DNA of 64,000 bases from Thermoplasmata archaeon (GCA_021802365.1 JAKAAJ010000001.1:1-64000); one strand, 5' to 3'; numbered from the stretch's first letter, positions 7,965-17,594 are shown. A program made the numbers and translations. The notes: generated from the sequence alone by a model not told the origin.

Positions 7965-9199
7965 GTACCCTCTTCCCAGCTATCGGAATACTTGACCTGT
8001 TCATCGCTGAGATTGTCAATTTTTATTCCCATTGAATCGAGCTTTATTGCTGCTATTTCGTAGTCAATCTCTCTTGGAACTGCAAATACACCGGGCTCCA
8101 GACTTCCATGATTCTTCAACAGGTATTCAGCTGTCAGGGCCTGGACAGCAAAACTCATATCCATGATCTCAACAGGATGGCCCTGACCGGCTGCAAGGTT
8201 TACAAGCCTGCCCTCCGCTATCAGATTTATTTCGTTGCCATTTTCAAGCCTGTATTTTCTAACATAGTCTCTTACCTGCTTCTTTTCAATTGATCTGGAT
8301 TCCAGTTCTCTGAAGGGAATCTCATTATTGAAATGGCCTGAGTTTGCCAGAATTAGATTATGCTTAGCCGTAAGAAGGTCCTCATATGTGATTATATCCC
8401 TCATTCCAGTTGCAGTGACAACAAGATCGGCAGTCTTCAGAGCATCCCTCATTTTCCTCACAGTAAAACCATCCATTGCAGCTTCTACTGCTTTGACCTG
8501 ATCCACCTCGGTTACAGTGACGAAGGCCCCCATCCCTTTCATCCTCATGGCTATGCCTTTTCCACACCACCCATATCCTGCCACAACAACACTCTTTCCT
8601 GCTATAAGGGTGTTTGTTGCATTCATTATGCCATCAAGTGTGCTCTGGCCTGTTCCATAACGATTATCGAAAAAATGCTTCATCTGAGCATCATTCACGT
8701 CAAACATTGGAAATTTCAGTATATTCTGCTTTTCCATAGCCCTGAGCCTCACGACGCCCGTGGTAGTCTCCTCGTTTCCACCGAAAATATCCTTCTGGAG
8801 GTCCTTTCTCTCCTGGTGGACAATTTTTGTAAGATCTCCTCCGTCATCAATTATGATGTTAGGTTTCAGATCAAGAGTTTTGTTAAGATACTCGTAGTAT
8901 TCAGACTCTGTCTCACCTTTCCTTGCGTAGACTTCCATACCTCTTGTGACTTTCAGGGATTCAACAACGCTGTCATCTGAACTGAGGGGGTTGCATGATG
9001 CCATTCTCACCTGTGCTCCTCCTTCCTTGAGAAGATATGCGAATACCCCGGTCTTCGCTTCTACATGAAGGGCCATTGCTATACGGACACCTTTGAATGG
9101 AAGCTCCTTCCTGAACCTCTTCCTGATGGCTGAAAGAACATCCATCCTCTCATATGCCCACTGGAACCTGAGATCCCCTTTTTCAAGATTTTCTGTCAT
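7961..9199 (-). CDS. ahcY: Adenosylhomocysteinase (S-adenosylhomocysteine hydrolase)
   Basis: 412 residues. It hydrolyses S-adenosylhomocysteine to adenosine and homocysteine, removing the inhibitory product of SAM-dependent methylation. Visible features are IIDDGGD (116-122), EETTTG (143-148), the substrate region NDAQMKHFFDNRYGTGQS (169-187) and the NAD-binding GYGWCGKG (208-215). Its ATG overlaps the arfC stop (ATGA) and its stop overlaps the GTG of apgM, so the three genes are translationally coupled. The length is typical of archaeal enzymes. Confidence 0.96.
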   Translation of the reverse strand: MTENLEKGDLRFQWAYERMDVLSAIRKRFRKELPFKGVRIAMALHVEAKTGVFAYLLKEGGAQVRMASCNPLSSDDSVVESLKVTRGMEVYARKGETESEYYEYLNKTLDLKPNIIIDDGGDLTKIVHQERKDLQKDIFGGNEETTTGVVRLRAMEKQNILKFPMFDVNDAQMKHFFDNRYGTGQSTLDGIMNATNTLIAGKSVVVAGYGWCGKGIAMRMKGMGAFVTVTEVDQVKAVEAAMDGFTVRKMRDALKTADLVVTATGMRDIITYEDLLTAKHNLILANSGHFNNEIPFRELESRSIEKKQVRDYVRKYRLENGNEINLIAEGRLVNLAAGQGHPVEIMDMSFAVQALTAEYLLKNHGSLEPGVFAVPREIDYEIAAIKLDSMGIKIDNLSDEQVKYSDSWEEGT

Positions 9200-9825
9200 A
9201 TATACAGTGATTGCGGATCAAGATTTATAATTACACCCTCGCCCAACCCAGAAACTTCCAAGAACTTCAGTTTCATCTCATGGGTGTGACGGAACAGAGG
9301 CATGCCATCTTCTTCGATGATTATGTTTCCCAGGTAGATGTAAAAGTGATCTATCCTCCTGCTCCGTATCAGCTGATTGATGACATCCCTCCCGCCTTCA
9401 ACTAAAATATTTCTGAACCCCATGCTGCCGAGATCATCAAGAATTTTTTCCATGTATAATCCTTCCTTCTCCCTTCTTACAATTCTGGCATGTCCTAGCT
9501 CTTCTCTGCTTGAAGAGGAGAATATTATGGTTTCCTGTTGATCATTCAGCACATTGGAATTCTCCGGAATCCTCAGGTGTTCATCCAGAATTATCCGGGC
9601 TGGTCTGCGATCACTCATCAGGTATTTCTCATTTATACCAAGATATGGATTATCATTGATGATCGTTCTGGCCCCTACCAGAATTGCATCTGACTCAGCC
9701 CTCAGCCTGTGGACTCTTTCCATATCCTCATTTCCGGATATTCTCACTCTTCTGCCATTTCTTCCTGCCATCATTCCATTGAGGCTGAGTGCTACATTGA
9801 CGGTGACTGTTGTGTTATGGGCCAC
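9196..9825 (-). CDS. arfC: 2,5-diamino-6-(ribosylamino)pyrimidinone 5'-phosphate reductase (riboflavin/F420 pathway)
   Basis: 209 residues, matching the stand-alone RibD C-terminal (DHFR-like) reductase used by archaea and fungi. It uses NAD(P)H to reduce the ribosyl moiety of the GTP-derived pyrimidine, giving the ribitylamino intermediate for riboflavin. Family signatures are VALSLNGMMAG near residue 11, ILVGARTIINDNP near 49 and LVEGGRDVINQLI near 140. It starts with GTG at 9825, about 25 bp after a TATA-like AT block, so it is probably leaderless and is the first gene of arfC-ahcY-apgM. Confidence 0.9.
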   Translation of the reverse strand: MAHNTTVTVNVALSLNGMMAGRNGRRVRISGNEDMERVHRLRAESDAILVGARTIINDNPYLGINEKYLMSDRRPARIILDEHLRIPENSNVLNDQQETIIFSSSSREELGHARIVRREKEGLYMEKILDDLGSMGFRNILVEGGRDVINQLIRSRRIDHFYIYLGNIIIEEDGMPLFRHTHEMKLKFLEVSGLGEGVIINLDPQSLYI

Positions 9826-9841
9826 ATTTCATGTAATGCGA

Positions 9842-9855
9842 ATTTAAATTAAAAC
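9842..9855. promoter_or_regulatory. Shared AT block of a divergent promoter (arfC / hel308)
   Basis: AATTTAAATTAAAA is nearly symmetric and can be read as a TATA element in either direction. On the minus strand it is about 20-25 bp before the arfC GTG (9825). On the plus strand it would start transcription near 9875, upstream of hel308. Confidence 0.45.
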
Positions 9856-9920
9856 TGATCCTGCATTCATATTGCAATTTTCAAAACATGTATATGCATC
9901 ACCTGCATTTCACTGAAAGA

Positions 9921-11981
9921 ATGAGGATCAGCGACCTTGGACTTCCAGACAACTTCCTAAACCTCTTTGACGGAAGCGATTATACACTTTACCCCCACCA
10001 GAAAGACGCAGTTTCCCGCATAAACGAGAAAAAAAGCCTTATTCTGTCAGTGCCCACGGCATCGGGAAAGACACTTGTTGCCTATGTCGCCATCTTCAAG
10101 GAATACCTCAGGCATGGAAGGTGCATCTATATTGTGCCTCTTAAGGCCCTGGCTTCAGAGAAATTTGATGAGTTAAAGGATCTAAGGCAATTTGGAGTGC
10201 GGGTTGGAATATCGGTGGGTGACTATGAAGAATCCCCCGAAATCCTGAAAAGATTCGATGTTCTTGTCTGTACATCAGAGAAGGCGGATTCACTGTTTCA
10301 CCATGATCCTTCTATGATGTTTGACATATCACTCATTGTGGCGGACGAGCTGCACCTCGTTGGCGACCCCAACAGAGGGCCCAGGCTTGAGATGTTCCTT
10401 ACTGCTGCAAAGTACATGAATCCTGATATCACCATCCTTGGGCTCTCTGCAACAATAAGTAATTCCACTGAACTTTCTGAATGGCTGCAATGTGATCTTA
10501 TCAACAGCGATTTCAGGCCAGTGGAGCTTAGAAAAGGACTGATCTCTGACTCGACAATGATATTTGATGACAGTGAGAAGATTAAACTCAGGCGAAAGAT
10601 GGAGCTGCAGGATGCAGTTTCCTATTTCATTAACCAGGGGGGGCAGGTTCTAGTTTTTGTAAATTCCAGAAAAAGGGCTGAGGACACTGCTGTCAAACTT
10701 TCACTGACACTTGGGCTTTCATCCGGTGAGGGTTTAACAGAACCAGAGGAGAAGACCGACAGGTTTGCCAGAATACTTGCCACCATAATTCCGAGAGGAG
10801 TGGCATTCCACCATGCAGGACTTTCTGGCTCGGATAGAAAGATGGTTGAAGATAGATTCAAAGCAGGTGAACTGAAGGTGATTGTTGCCACTCCAACACT
10901 TGCTGCAGGAGTTAATCTGCCCGCCAGGGCAGTAATAATCAGGGATATAACACGTTTCTCTGATGGCGCTGTCGGATACATCTCCAATACAGAGGTTAAC
11001 CAGATGTTGGGGAGAGCGGGAAGACCGAAATTTGACACTGTAGGGTACGGTGTCATATATTCAGCGAATCCATCCTCTATAGAAAGGATAAGGGAATATT
11101 TCAATGGTGAACCGGAACCGGTGATTTCAAACCTTGGAAATGGCAGGATGATCAGGTTCAACACACTTGCACTCATATCCACAGGACTTGGCTCAACTAA
11201 AGAGAATATACTGAAATTCTTCCAGAAATCGCTGCTGGCTGTTCAGAAAGATCTGAAGAGCATGGAACCTGCACTGGACTCTTCCATCCAGTATCTCATA
11301 GAGAATGGCCTGGCAAAGTCGCTTGGTGAAAGGCTTTCCATTTCACAGATTGGGAAACTTGTTAGCGATCTCTATATCGATCCTCAGACAGCAATACTGT
11401 TCAGGGACTATCTGAGCAATGGAAACCATGAGGATGAATCGGCTATAACTATAATATCAATGTCCCAGGATCTTCAACCCATAAATATGAGAAGCAGCGA
11501 ACAGGAAATGGTTGAGGAATTTCTGATGTCCAGGGATCTCCCATACTTTGACCTGGATGACTATGAATCCAGGATAAAGACCGCAATGGTGCTTCTGGAC
11601 TGGATAAATGAGGTTGGAATAGACCAGATATGTGAAAAATACGGCATTGGACCCGGAGACATACAGTCAAGGATAAGTACAGCAGAGTGGATGGCTTTTG
11701 CACTTGGGAGAATGGCCCGAATGTTTCTTCCACAGAAATCATCATATTTCCAGATGCTGAGCCTGAGGTTAGGGGAAGGCATCAAGTCCGACATAATGGA
11801 GCTCACGACTGTTCCCAATATAGGTAGAGTCAGGGCCAGAAGGCTCTACAATGCAGGAATAAAAAGCGTTGAGCAGCTTGCATCTGCCAGTGTCGAATCA
11901 CTGAAAAGGATTGCAGGATTTTCGGACAGGCTTTCTGAAGAGACAATATCACATGCTGCACACCTAAGGGATATTAGATGA
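9921..11981 (+). CDS. hel308: Hel308 (Hjm) DNA repair helicase
   Basis: About 686 residues from ATG 9921. It is a Ski2-like superfamily 2 helicase that unwinds forked DNA at stalled replication forks in the 3'-5' direction. The P-loop SVPTASGKT is at 43-51, the Walker B DELH near 141, GLSAT follows, and motif VI QMLGRAGRP is near 361. A C-terminal helix-hairpin-helix (TVPNIGRVRARRLYNAGI) lies near residue 630. The ATG at 9888 would add eleven residues outside the family N-terminus. First gene of a six-gene operon; its stop overlaps the trm5 start (ATGA). Confidence 0.93.
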   Translation: MRISDLGLPDNFLNLFDGSDYTLYPHQKDAVSRINEKKSLILSVPTASGKTLVAYVAIFKEYLRHGRCIYIVPLKALASEKFDELKDLRQFGVRVGISVGDYEESPEILKRFDVLVCTSEKADSLFHHDPSMMFDISLIVADELHLVGDPNRGPRLEMFLTAAKYMNPDITILGLSATISNSTELSEWLQCDLINSDFRPVELRKGLISDSTMIFDDSEKIKLRRKMELQDAVSYFINQGGQVLVFVNSRKRAEDTAVKLSLTLGLSSGEGLTEPEEKTDRFARILATIIPRGVAFHHAGLSGSDRKMVEDRFKAGELKVIVATPTLAAGVNLPARAVIIRDITRFSDGAVGYISNTEVNQMLGRAGRPKFDTVGYGVIYSANPSSIERIREYFNGEPEPVISNLGNGRMIRFNTLALISTGLGSTKENILKFFQKSLLAVQKDLKSMEPALDSSIQYLIENGLAKSLGERLSISQIGKLVSDLYIDPQTAILFRDYLSNGNHEDESAITIISMSQDLQPINMRSSEQEMVEEFLMSRDLPYFDLDDYESRIKTAMVLLDWINEVGIDQICEKYGIGPGDIQSRISTAEWMAFALGRMARMFLPQKSSYFQMLSLRLGEGIKSDIMELTTVPNIGRVRARRLYNAGIKSVEQLASASVESLKRIAGFSDRLSEETISHAAHLRDIR

Positions 11982-12970
11982 CCATCCACGCTTCTGTTCC
12001 AAGAAACGAGGCTCAGGCTGCCATAGAATGGCTCAGAGCAAACAAACTCATTGACGACAGTTTCAGGATCCAGAATACTGGTTCTAAAGTTCTTATTCCA
12101 CTAAAAACGCTAAGTTTGGGAAAGCCACCATTCGAAGTTGAAATAGAGGATATGGTGGGAAAGAAAAGAGAGAACAGGAATAAGCCTGTTTCAGCCAGGG
12201 CCTCCTTTGACCATCTCGGATCGGTGGCAATACTGAAGATCCGGGACGCCAATCGAGCAATGGAGGTGGCCGATTCTATCCTTCAGACAAACACAAGCAT
12301 AAGGAGCGTCTATCTTGACAGAGGAATTACAGGGAGAGAAAGGGTCAGGAACCTGACACTGCTGGCTGGGGAGGAGAATTATCTCGTTACCCACAGGGAG
12401 AATGGCTTAAGGTTCATGTTTGATATCAGGGAGGTATATTTTTCTCCACGGCTTGCAACTGAACGACTTCTTTTATCGAAAAGATGCGGTGAAAATGAAC
12501 GTATACTGGATATGTTCTCTGGAATTGGCCCATTTGCAATAACCATAGCAAAGCTTGCAGGATCCAGTGTAAGGTGTTTTGACCTCAATGAGAGGTGCAT
12601 ATACTGGCTTGGAAAAAATGCTTCCCTGAATGGAGTCACCGAAAAAATTTCAATGGAGGCTGGAGACTCAGGTACTCTAATAGAGAGTGAGGGGAAATTT
12701 GACAGAATAATAATGAATCTGCCACACAGTGCAGGAGAATTCTTATCTTCAGCAATGAAGCACCTGAAGCCTGGAGGGGTGATCAATTACTACGAAATAT
12801 CCAATTCTGTTGAGCTTGAAAAAAGGATGGAACAGATAAGAGATCTTGGTTTGGTGATCTCCCGGAAGAGAATAGTTCACGGCTATGCACCTGGAGTTTA
12901 TATGCACTCACTGGAACTCGCCTTAAACCATGGAATTAAGCCAAGTATTTTTAATGAAGATTCTAATTGA
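11978..12970 (+). CDS. trm5: tRNA (guanine37-N1)-methyltransferase Trm5
   Basis: 330 residues. It methylates N1 of G37 next to the anticodon with SAM, which prevents frameshifting and starts wyosine synthesis on tRNA-Phe. The N-terminal region is a D1-like recognition domain. A Rossmann SAM site DMFSGIGPFAI lies near residue 177 and the Trm5 signature NLPHSAGEFL near 246, which separates it from the related Taw2 at 31362-32390. The ATGA overlap with hel308 shows coupling. Confidence 0.9.
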   Translation: MTIHASVPRNEAQAAIEWLRANKLIDDSFRIQNTGSKVLIPLKTLSLGKPPFEVEIEDMVGKKRENRNKPVSARASFDHLGSVAILKIRDANRAMEVADSILQTNTSIRSVYLDRGITGRERVRNLTLLAGEENYLVTHRENGLRFMFDIREVYFSPRLATERLLLSKRCGENERILDMFSGIGPFAITIAKLAGSSVRCFDLNERCIYWLGKNASLNGVTEKISMEAGDSGTLIESEGKFDRIIMNLPHSAGEFLSSAMKHLKPGGVINYYEISNSVELEKRMEQIRDLGLVISRKRIVHGYAPGVYMHSLELALNHGIKPSIFNEDSN

Positions 12971-13035
12971 TGTATAGTATTCCGATCATCAGAACTAAAT
13001 GATTTCCAAGTGAATGCAATGGAGGTGAATGTTAT

Positions 13036-13827
13036 CTGGAAGGCATAAGGGGAAGAATAGCTGACAGACTGAGTAACCTCACCACTGAAGTTTACGAGAA
13101 GATTTTGCTGGAGGAAATCAAGAACAGTCCCGTTCCAAGGCATGTTGGCATTATAACAGACGGCAACAGGAGATACGCAAGGTCAAATGGCCTTTCCACG
13201 GATGAAGGCCACTTGAAGGGAAAGGAGAAACTTGAGGAAGTCCTTGAATGGTGCATGGAGGTTGGCGTTGAGATCCTGACAGTCTACGGGTTTTCAACTG
13301 AGAACTTCAAGAGGAGCAAGAGGGAGGTAGACTTTCTATTCAGGCTCATAAATGACGCTTTCCTTGACCTTCTTAAGGACAAAAGGGTATACGAGAACAA
13401 CATCAGGGTCAAGGTAATTGGAGAAACCCAGGTGCTTCCAGAATATCTCCGGGAAACAATTGAAAAGGTGGAATACACTACAAAAGGATTCAAGAAATTC
13501 AGATTCAACCTGGCGATAGGCTATGGAGGGAGAGAGGAGATAATTAACGCAATAAAGAGGCTTTATGGAGACGTCAATTCTGGTAAAATCGGCATTGATG
13601 ATGTTGATGAGAACCTGTTCCGAAGCTATCTGTATGACTCGTCCATACCTGATCCGGATCTGATCTTCCGTACAAGCGGCGAGGAAAGAATTTCAAACTT
13701 TCTGCTGTGGCAGTCTGCATATTCTGAGCTTTATTTTTCAGATGTTAACTTCCCTGAACTGAAGAAATCAGATTTCTTCAGGGCCATAAGAGATTATCAG
13801 AACAGGAAGAGAAGATTCGGTGCATGA
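13036..13827 (+). CDS. uppS: cis-Prenyltransferase (undecaprenyl diphosphate synthase family), unclear start
   Basis: It makes long cis-polyprenyl diphosphates, the precursors of dolichol-type glycan carriers. Signatures are GIITDGNRRYA, YGFSTENFKRS and, near the end, RTSGEERISNFLLWQSAYSELYF, including the substrate-binding Arg and Ser residues. The usual N-terminal helix (RIADRLSNLTTEVYEKILLE) is encoded upstream of the first standard start (TTG 13105), but the frame has no ATG, GTG or TTG there. A strong GGAGGTGA at 13021-13028 is well placed for a CTG start at 13036. An ATG at 13029 is one base out of frame. The minimum gene is 13105-13827. It abuts tiaS. Confidence 0.88.
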   Translation: MEGIRGRIADRLSNLTTEVYEKILLEEIKNSPVPRHVGIITDGNRRYARSNGLSTDEGHLKGKEKLEEVLEWCMEVGVEILTVYGFSTENFKRSKREVDFLFRLINDAFLDLLKDKRVYENNIRVKVIGETQVLPEYLRETIEKVEYTTKGFKKFRFNLAIGYGGREEIINAIKRLYGDVNSGKIGIDDVDENLFRSYLYDSSIPDPDLIFRTSGEERISNFLLWQSAYSELYFSDVNFPELKKSDFFRAIRDYQNRKRRFGA

Positions 13828-15117
13828 ATGTATATCGCCATAGATGATACTGATTCCAGGGAAAAGGGCTGTTCCACATATGTTATGACAGAGATCATAA
13901 GGAGAAGCGGCCTCGATCTGATAGGTTATCCGAGGCTGGTAAGGCTTAATCCCTCTGTTCCATGGAAGACGAGGGGGAATGGAGCTCTATGTGCCAGGCT
14001 GGGTAAAGGAAAAGGGAGAAAAAGGGAATGCGGCATTATTGAAAGAAAACCAGTCTACACATTTGAATCCTTAGAAGAGAAAATAACTCGTGAAGAACTG
14101 ATTGAAATTTCTGCCAGGGTAATATATGATCTTGCAGAGCTTCTCGAGGACGGGACGAATCCTGGAATTGTTGTGGGGGATACACAAACAAATCCTGAGA
14201 TATACTGGAACTGTGTGCGGGGTATCGAAAACATTGAAAATGTAATTGAGAGCCTGAAGAAATCCGGACATTCCTACCTTGGTATAAAGGAAGGCCGGGG
14301 AATTATCGGTGCAGCCGCTGCCCTTTCATGGAGGCCTTCACTTAGGACATATGAGGCACTTATCTACAGATATCCACATCCTGAGCCCATTTCATTCCAG
14401 TCTAAGATGAATGCTGCAATGATGGCTGTGGGTGTTAAAGGCTCATTCAATAATATTGACTTGCAGAATCAACATGCAGCCATATTTCCTAGAGAGAGAA
14501 CTCCTGTTGTAATGGGCATAAGAAGTATAGAAGACTCAGATCTGCTATCATCATCTCTTGAGATTGCGGATAAAAATGGGATAACCTATGATAGGGCCAT
14601 GGTTTTCGAGACAAATCAGGGAACAGATGAGCATATTGAATCAGAGCCCGCCACCCTTAATGACTCTCATTCATACAGTTTGCACTGCACTGTAAAGGGA
14701 TATCCATACAGCATCAGAGGATCTCACTATTTTATAGAAGTTGAATACGCCGGGAAATCGTTGAAAGCCGCTGCCTTCGAACCCACAAAGGAGTTTCGGA
14801 GGATTTTCAGATCTCTTCTCCCGGGTGACAGACTGACGATTTTTGGCTCCTACAGCCAGGGGGTTATGAATATCGAGAAGATGGAAGTAAAATCACTTTC
14901 TGTGGCTTATCGGAGGGAGAATCCTATCTGTGACAATTGCGGTTCCAGGACTGACAACCGTGGCAGAAACGATTACAGGTGCAGAAAATGCGGCTCAATT
15001 TACACAATTCCACATTACAGAATAATGGAAAGAACGATTGAAGCTGGCAGATATGATGTTCCTGTTATAGCGAGAAGGCATCTTTCCAGGCCGTTCGAGA
15101 TAGGTGGCATAAAGTGA
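13828..15117 (+). CDS. tiaS: tRNA(Ile2) 2-agmatinylcytidine synthetase TiaS
   Basis: 429 residues. It attaches agmatine to C34 of the CAU-anticodon tRNA-Ile so that it reads AUA, an archaea-specific modification essential for decoding. The N-terminus MYIAIDDTDS is typical, with a catalytic domain through about residue 280. An OB-fold region near 300-360 follows, and a C-terminal zinc ribbon has CDNCG near 368 and CRKCG near 386. Its ATG directly follows the uppS stop and its stop overlaps the next GTG start, placing it inside the operon. Confidence 0.95.
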   Translation: MYIAIDDTDSREKGCSTYVMTEIIRRSGLDLIGYPRLVRLNPSVPWKTRGNGALCARLGKGKGRKRECGIIERKPVYTFESLEEKITREELIEISARVIYDLAELLEDGTNPGIVVGDTQTNPEIYWNCVRGIENIENVIESLKKSGHSYLGIKEGRGIIGAAAALSWRPSLRTYEALIYRYPHPEPISFQSKMNAAMMAVGVKGSFNNIDLQNQHAAIFPRERTPVVMGIRSIEDSDLLSSSLEIADKNGITYDRAMVFETNQGTDEHIESEPATLNDSHSYSLHCTVKGYPYSIRGSHYFIEVEYAGKSLKAAAFEPTKEFRRIFRSLLPGDRLTIFGSYSQGVMNIEKMEVKSLSVAYRRENPICDNCGSRTDNRGRNDYRCRKCGSIYTIPHYRIMERTIEAGRYDVPVIARRHLSRPFEIGGIK

Positions 15118-15593
15118 CACTTGTGGCGCTGACTGGAATTCCAGGAACCGGTAAGAGCACCATGTGCAACATTCTCAGGGGAAATAATTTCAGATGTTAT
15201 GAAGCCCTTCAGATCTGCGGTTCAAACGAGTGTATGGAAGGTGATGAGGTTGACATTGACTGCCTTTCATCTCTGTGGGCCCGTAGAGATGAGGAGGATG
15301 TTATTGTTGCCTCTCATTATTCACATCTTCTGGGTGCAGATTTTGTAATAATACTTGAGAGAGATCCTGAGCTAGTTGAGAAGTCGCTTCTGGCCAGAGG
15401 TTACAGTTCTGAGAAGATCTTTGAAAATATGGACTCCCTGTATTCTGATATTATTTATCAGGAGTCGCTTGATCTGCTCCCCTCCATTAGAATATGCCGC
15501 ATAATGAATAAAGAAGGCAAACCGGCAGAGACAGCAGAAGCCATAATGAAGGTTGCCCTCAACATATTCTCAGGAAATGCCAGTAAGTTGTGA
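15114..15593 (+). CDS. AK6/Fap7-type adenylate kinase-like ATPase
   Basis: 159 residues, starting with GTG overlapping the tiaS stop. P-loop GIPGTGKST is at residues 7-15. A short lid (LLARGYSSEKIFENMDSL) and a VIILERDPE strand match the AK6/Fap7 group rather than ordinary adenylate kinase. In eukaryotes Fap7 acts with uS11 in late small-subunit maturation, and archaeal members are thought to have a similar ribosome role plus NMP kinase activity. Its position among tRNA-modification genes is consistent with that. Confidence 0.85.
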   Translation: MTLVALTGIPGTGKSTMCNILRGNNFRCYEALQICGSNECMEGDEVDIDCLSSLWARRDEEDVIVASHYSHLLGADFVIILERDPELVEKSLLARGYSSEKIFENMDSLYSDIIYQESLDLLPSIRICRIMNKEGKPAETAEAIMKVALNIFSGNASKL

Positions 15594-15633
15594 GGCACAA
15601 CATATATTATATCAGCAATCACGATCCAATCTC

Positions 15634-16248
15634 ATGGTTCTGGATAGCCTCAGAGGAAGAGCAGATGGGCTGATCACATCTATGAGCAGGCCATTTATGG
15701 GAATGAATCCGAACACCATCTCCTTTCTTTCCCTTATTCTTGCTGGACTTTCCGGATTAAACATCTGGTTGGGCGGCTTATATCTTGGCCTCGCCTTCAT
15801 TTTCCTTGTCCTGTCAGCCCTTTTTGATGCGGTTGATGGCAAAGTGGCGAGGATCAGAAACCTCTCCTCCCCACTGGGAGACCTCGTTGATCATGTACTG
15901 GACAGGTACTCCGATATTCTGATAATGATCGGCTTCATATTCAGCTCCCCTGGATCCGAGTTTCTAGGCATAATTGCGCTTATAGGTGTCCTTATGACCT
16001 CCTATATGGGAACTCAATCCCAGGCACTGGGACTGAAAAGAAATTACTCAGGGATACTTGGCAGGGCAGACAGGCTGGCGTTCATGATGGTATTTATCCT
16101 GATTCAGTTGCTGATTCCCTTTTCCATCCGCATGCCGCTTTTCAATCTCACCCCAACAGCCATACTGCTCCTCTGGTTTGCCATTGCAGGAAATGCCACG
16201 GCATTGCTGAGGTTCAGGGACAGTTATTCATCCCTGAAGAACTATTAG
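15634..16248 (+). CDS. CDP-alcohol phosphatidyltransferase, archaetidylinositol-phosphate synthase-like
   Basis: About 204 residues with six membrane segments. The CDP-alcohol transferase signature DAVDGKVARIRNLSSPLGDLVDHVLDR begins near residue 65, with the four Asp residues of DxxDGxxAR...GxxxDxxxD in place. In archaea, members of this group join inositol phosphate or glycerol phosphate to CDP-archaeol to make polar lipid heads; the exact alcohol is uncertain. The ATG at 15634 is chosen because the upstream frame runs into the preceding gene. The stop overlaps the convergent mutase gene by 4 bp. Confidence 0.82.
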   Translation: MVLDSLRGRADGLITSMSRPFMGMNPNTISFLSLILAGLSGLNIWLGGLYLGLAFIFLVLSALFDAVDGKVARIRNLSSPLGDLVDHVLDRYSDILIMIGFIFSSPGSEFLGIIALIGVLMTSYMGTQSQALGLKRNYSGILGRADRLAFMMVFILIQLLIPFSIRMPLFNLTPTAILLLWFAIAGNATALLRFRDSYSSLKNY

Positions 16249-17594
16249 AGAAGAGAATTGATCACTTCTGTGACCTTTTTGTTAATTTTCTCTGCCTCTT
16301 CCATGCTCCTTCCATGTCCGTAAATACGCATGATTGGTTCAGTACCTGATGCCCTGACAAGTGCCCATCCCCCATCCAGGTATATTTTAAGCCCATCTGT
16401 CCTGTCAACCTTCTCTGAAAGGTTCTTCTTATCCAGTTCGTGGAGGATTTTCTGGGGATCCTTCCCGGATATTCGGACGGCCGTTCTGTAAAGCCTGAAA
16501 CCTGGCAGCTCGGAGACGATCCGGGACAAGGGTTTCCTTTTTTCCGCAATAAGGTTGAGCATAAGTGCAACAGTCATGGCACCGTCCCTGCAGTACTGAT
16601 GGTCACCATAAATTACTCCTCCGTTCTCCTCCCCTCCAATTTTTGCATTCTTCCCAATTATTGTGCGCGAGACTATCGGGGCCCCTACCTTTGTTCTGAC
16701 AAGGTTGAAGCCTTTTTCTCTGGCTATATGCTCCAAATTATCCGAGCTGCTAACTGGCGTTACCACTGTATCCCCTTTTCCCGCTATACTGGAAATAAGA
16801 ATGGACAGGGACTGGTCACCATCAATGAAATTCCCCTTTTCATCTATGAAAACAGCCCTGTCTGCGTCACCGTCATGTGCTATTCCAAGCGAAAAGTTGC
16901 CGGATTTCATAACAGATATGAGGTCTGCCAGATTTTCTGGTTTAGGCTCGGATTGCCTGGAGGTGAATTGACCATCAGGGTAGGAATTCAGCTCAACTAC
17001 ACTGCAGCCCAGCTCTCTGAGCATTTTAGGTGTTGTGTGGTACGCTGCCCCATTTCCGCAGTCCACAGCAACCCTGAAATTGCTGGCACGGATCCTGGCT
17101 GCATCAACCTTTGCTATTACTGAATTAATGTACAGATCTCCACCCCTAGGATCGCCTGTAACCCGGCCAACTTCATCCCACCGGCAGAGTTTCCAATTGC
17201 CTCCAGATAGTGCATCCTCTATCCTTAACTCATCTTCCTGGCGCAATTCCGTCCCATCCATGTCTATGCACTTAATGCCGTTAAATTCTGGGGGGTTATG
17301 GGATGCAGTTATCACTATTCCATATAGCCCATGAATCTTGCAATAGTACTGTACTGCCGGAGTTGGGAGTATACCAAGGTCAATAACATTAACTCCCGTT
17401 GACAGAACCCCAGACATGACTGCAGAGAAAAGCATGTCTCCGGTGTCTCTTGTATCTCTACCCATTGCAACTGTTTTTGTGCCAAAAATAGTAGCAGAAG
17501 CCCTGCCAACATTCAGGGCAAAATCTGACGTAAGATCTCTGTTCGGTGTCCCGCGTATTCCATTTGTGCCAAACAGCTTTCTCTCTCTTTGCAT
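16245..17594 (-). CDS. glmM: Phosphoglucosamine/phosphomannomutase family enzyme
   Basis: 449 residues of the alpha-D-phosphohexomutase superfamily. The phosphoserine sits in TASHNPP (Ser about 98), the metal-binding loop in DGDADR near 240, the sugar-binding loop in GEENGGVIYGDH, and the phosphate-binding loop in RASGTEPIMRIYG near the end. The start MQRERKLFGTNGIRG is typical of the archaeal GlmM/ManB group. Whether it prefers glucosamine, mannose or glucose phosphate cannot be told from sequence. A TATA-like ATGATAAATACG lies about 25 bp upstream of the ATG, suggesting a leaderless mRNA. Confidence 0.88.
   Translation of the reverse strand: MQRERKLFGTNGIRGTPNRDLTSDFALNVGRASATIFGTKTVAMGRDTRDTGDMLFSAVMSGVLSTGVNVIDLGILPTPAVQYYCKIHGLYGIVITASHNPPEFNGIKCIDMDGTELRQEDELRIEDALSGGNWKLCRWDEVGRVTGDPRGGDLYINSVIAKVDAARIRASNFRVAVDCGNGAAYHTTPKMLRELGCSVVELNSYPDGQFTSRQSEPKPENLADLISVMKSGNFSLGIAHDGDADRAVFIDEKGNFIDGDQSLSILISSIAGKGDTVVTPVSSSDNLEHIAREKGFNLVRTKVGAPIVSRTIIGKNAKIGGEENGGVIYGDHQYCRDGAMTVALMLNLIAEKRKPLSRIVSELPGFRLYRTAVRISGKDPQKILHELDKKNLSEKVDRTDGLKIYLDGGWALVRASGTEPIMRIYGHGRSMEEAEKINKKVTEVINSLL

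Noticed and set aside
8360..8980. Long open frame opposite ahcY (about 206 codons).
   Set aside because: It is antisense to a clear, conserved enzyme, has no ribosome site and an odd His/Ser/Phe-rich composition typical of shadow frames.
16440..17123. Long open frame opposite the sugar-phosphate mutase (about 227 codons).
   Set aside because: Antisense shadow of a conserved gene with Cys/Tyr-rich composition and no family features.
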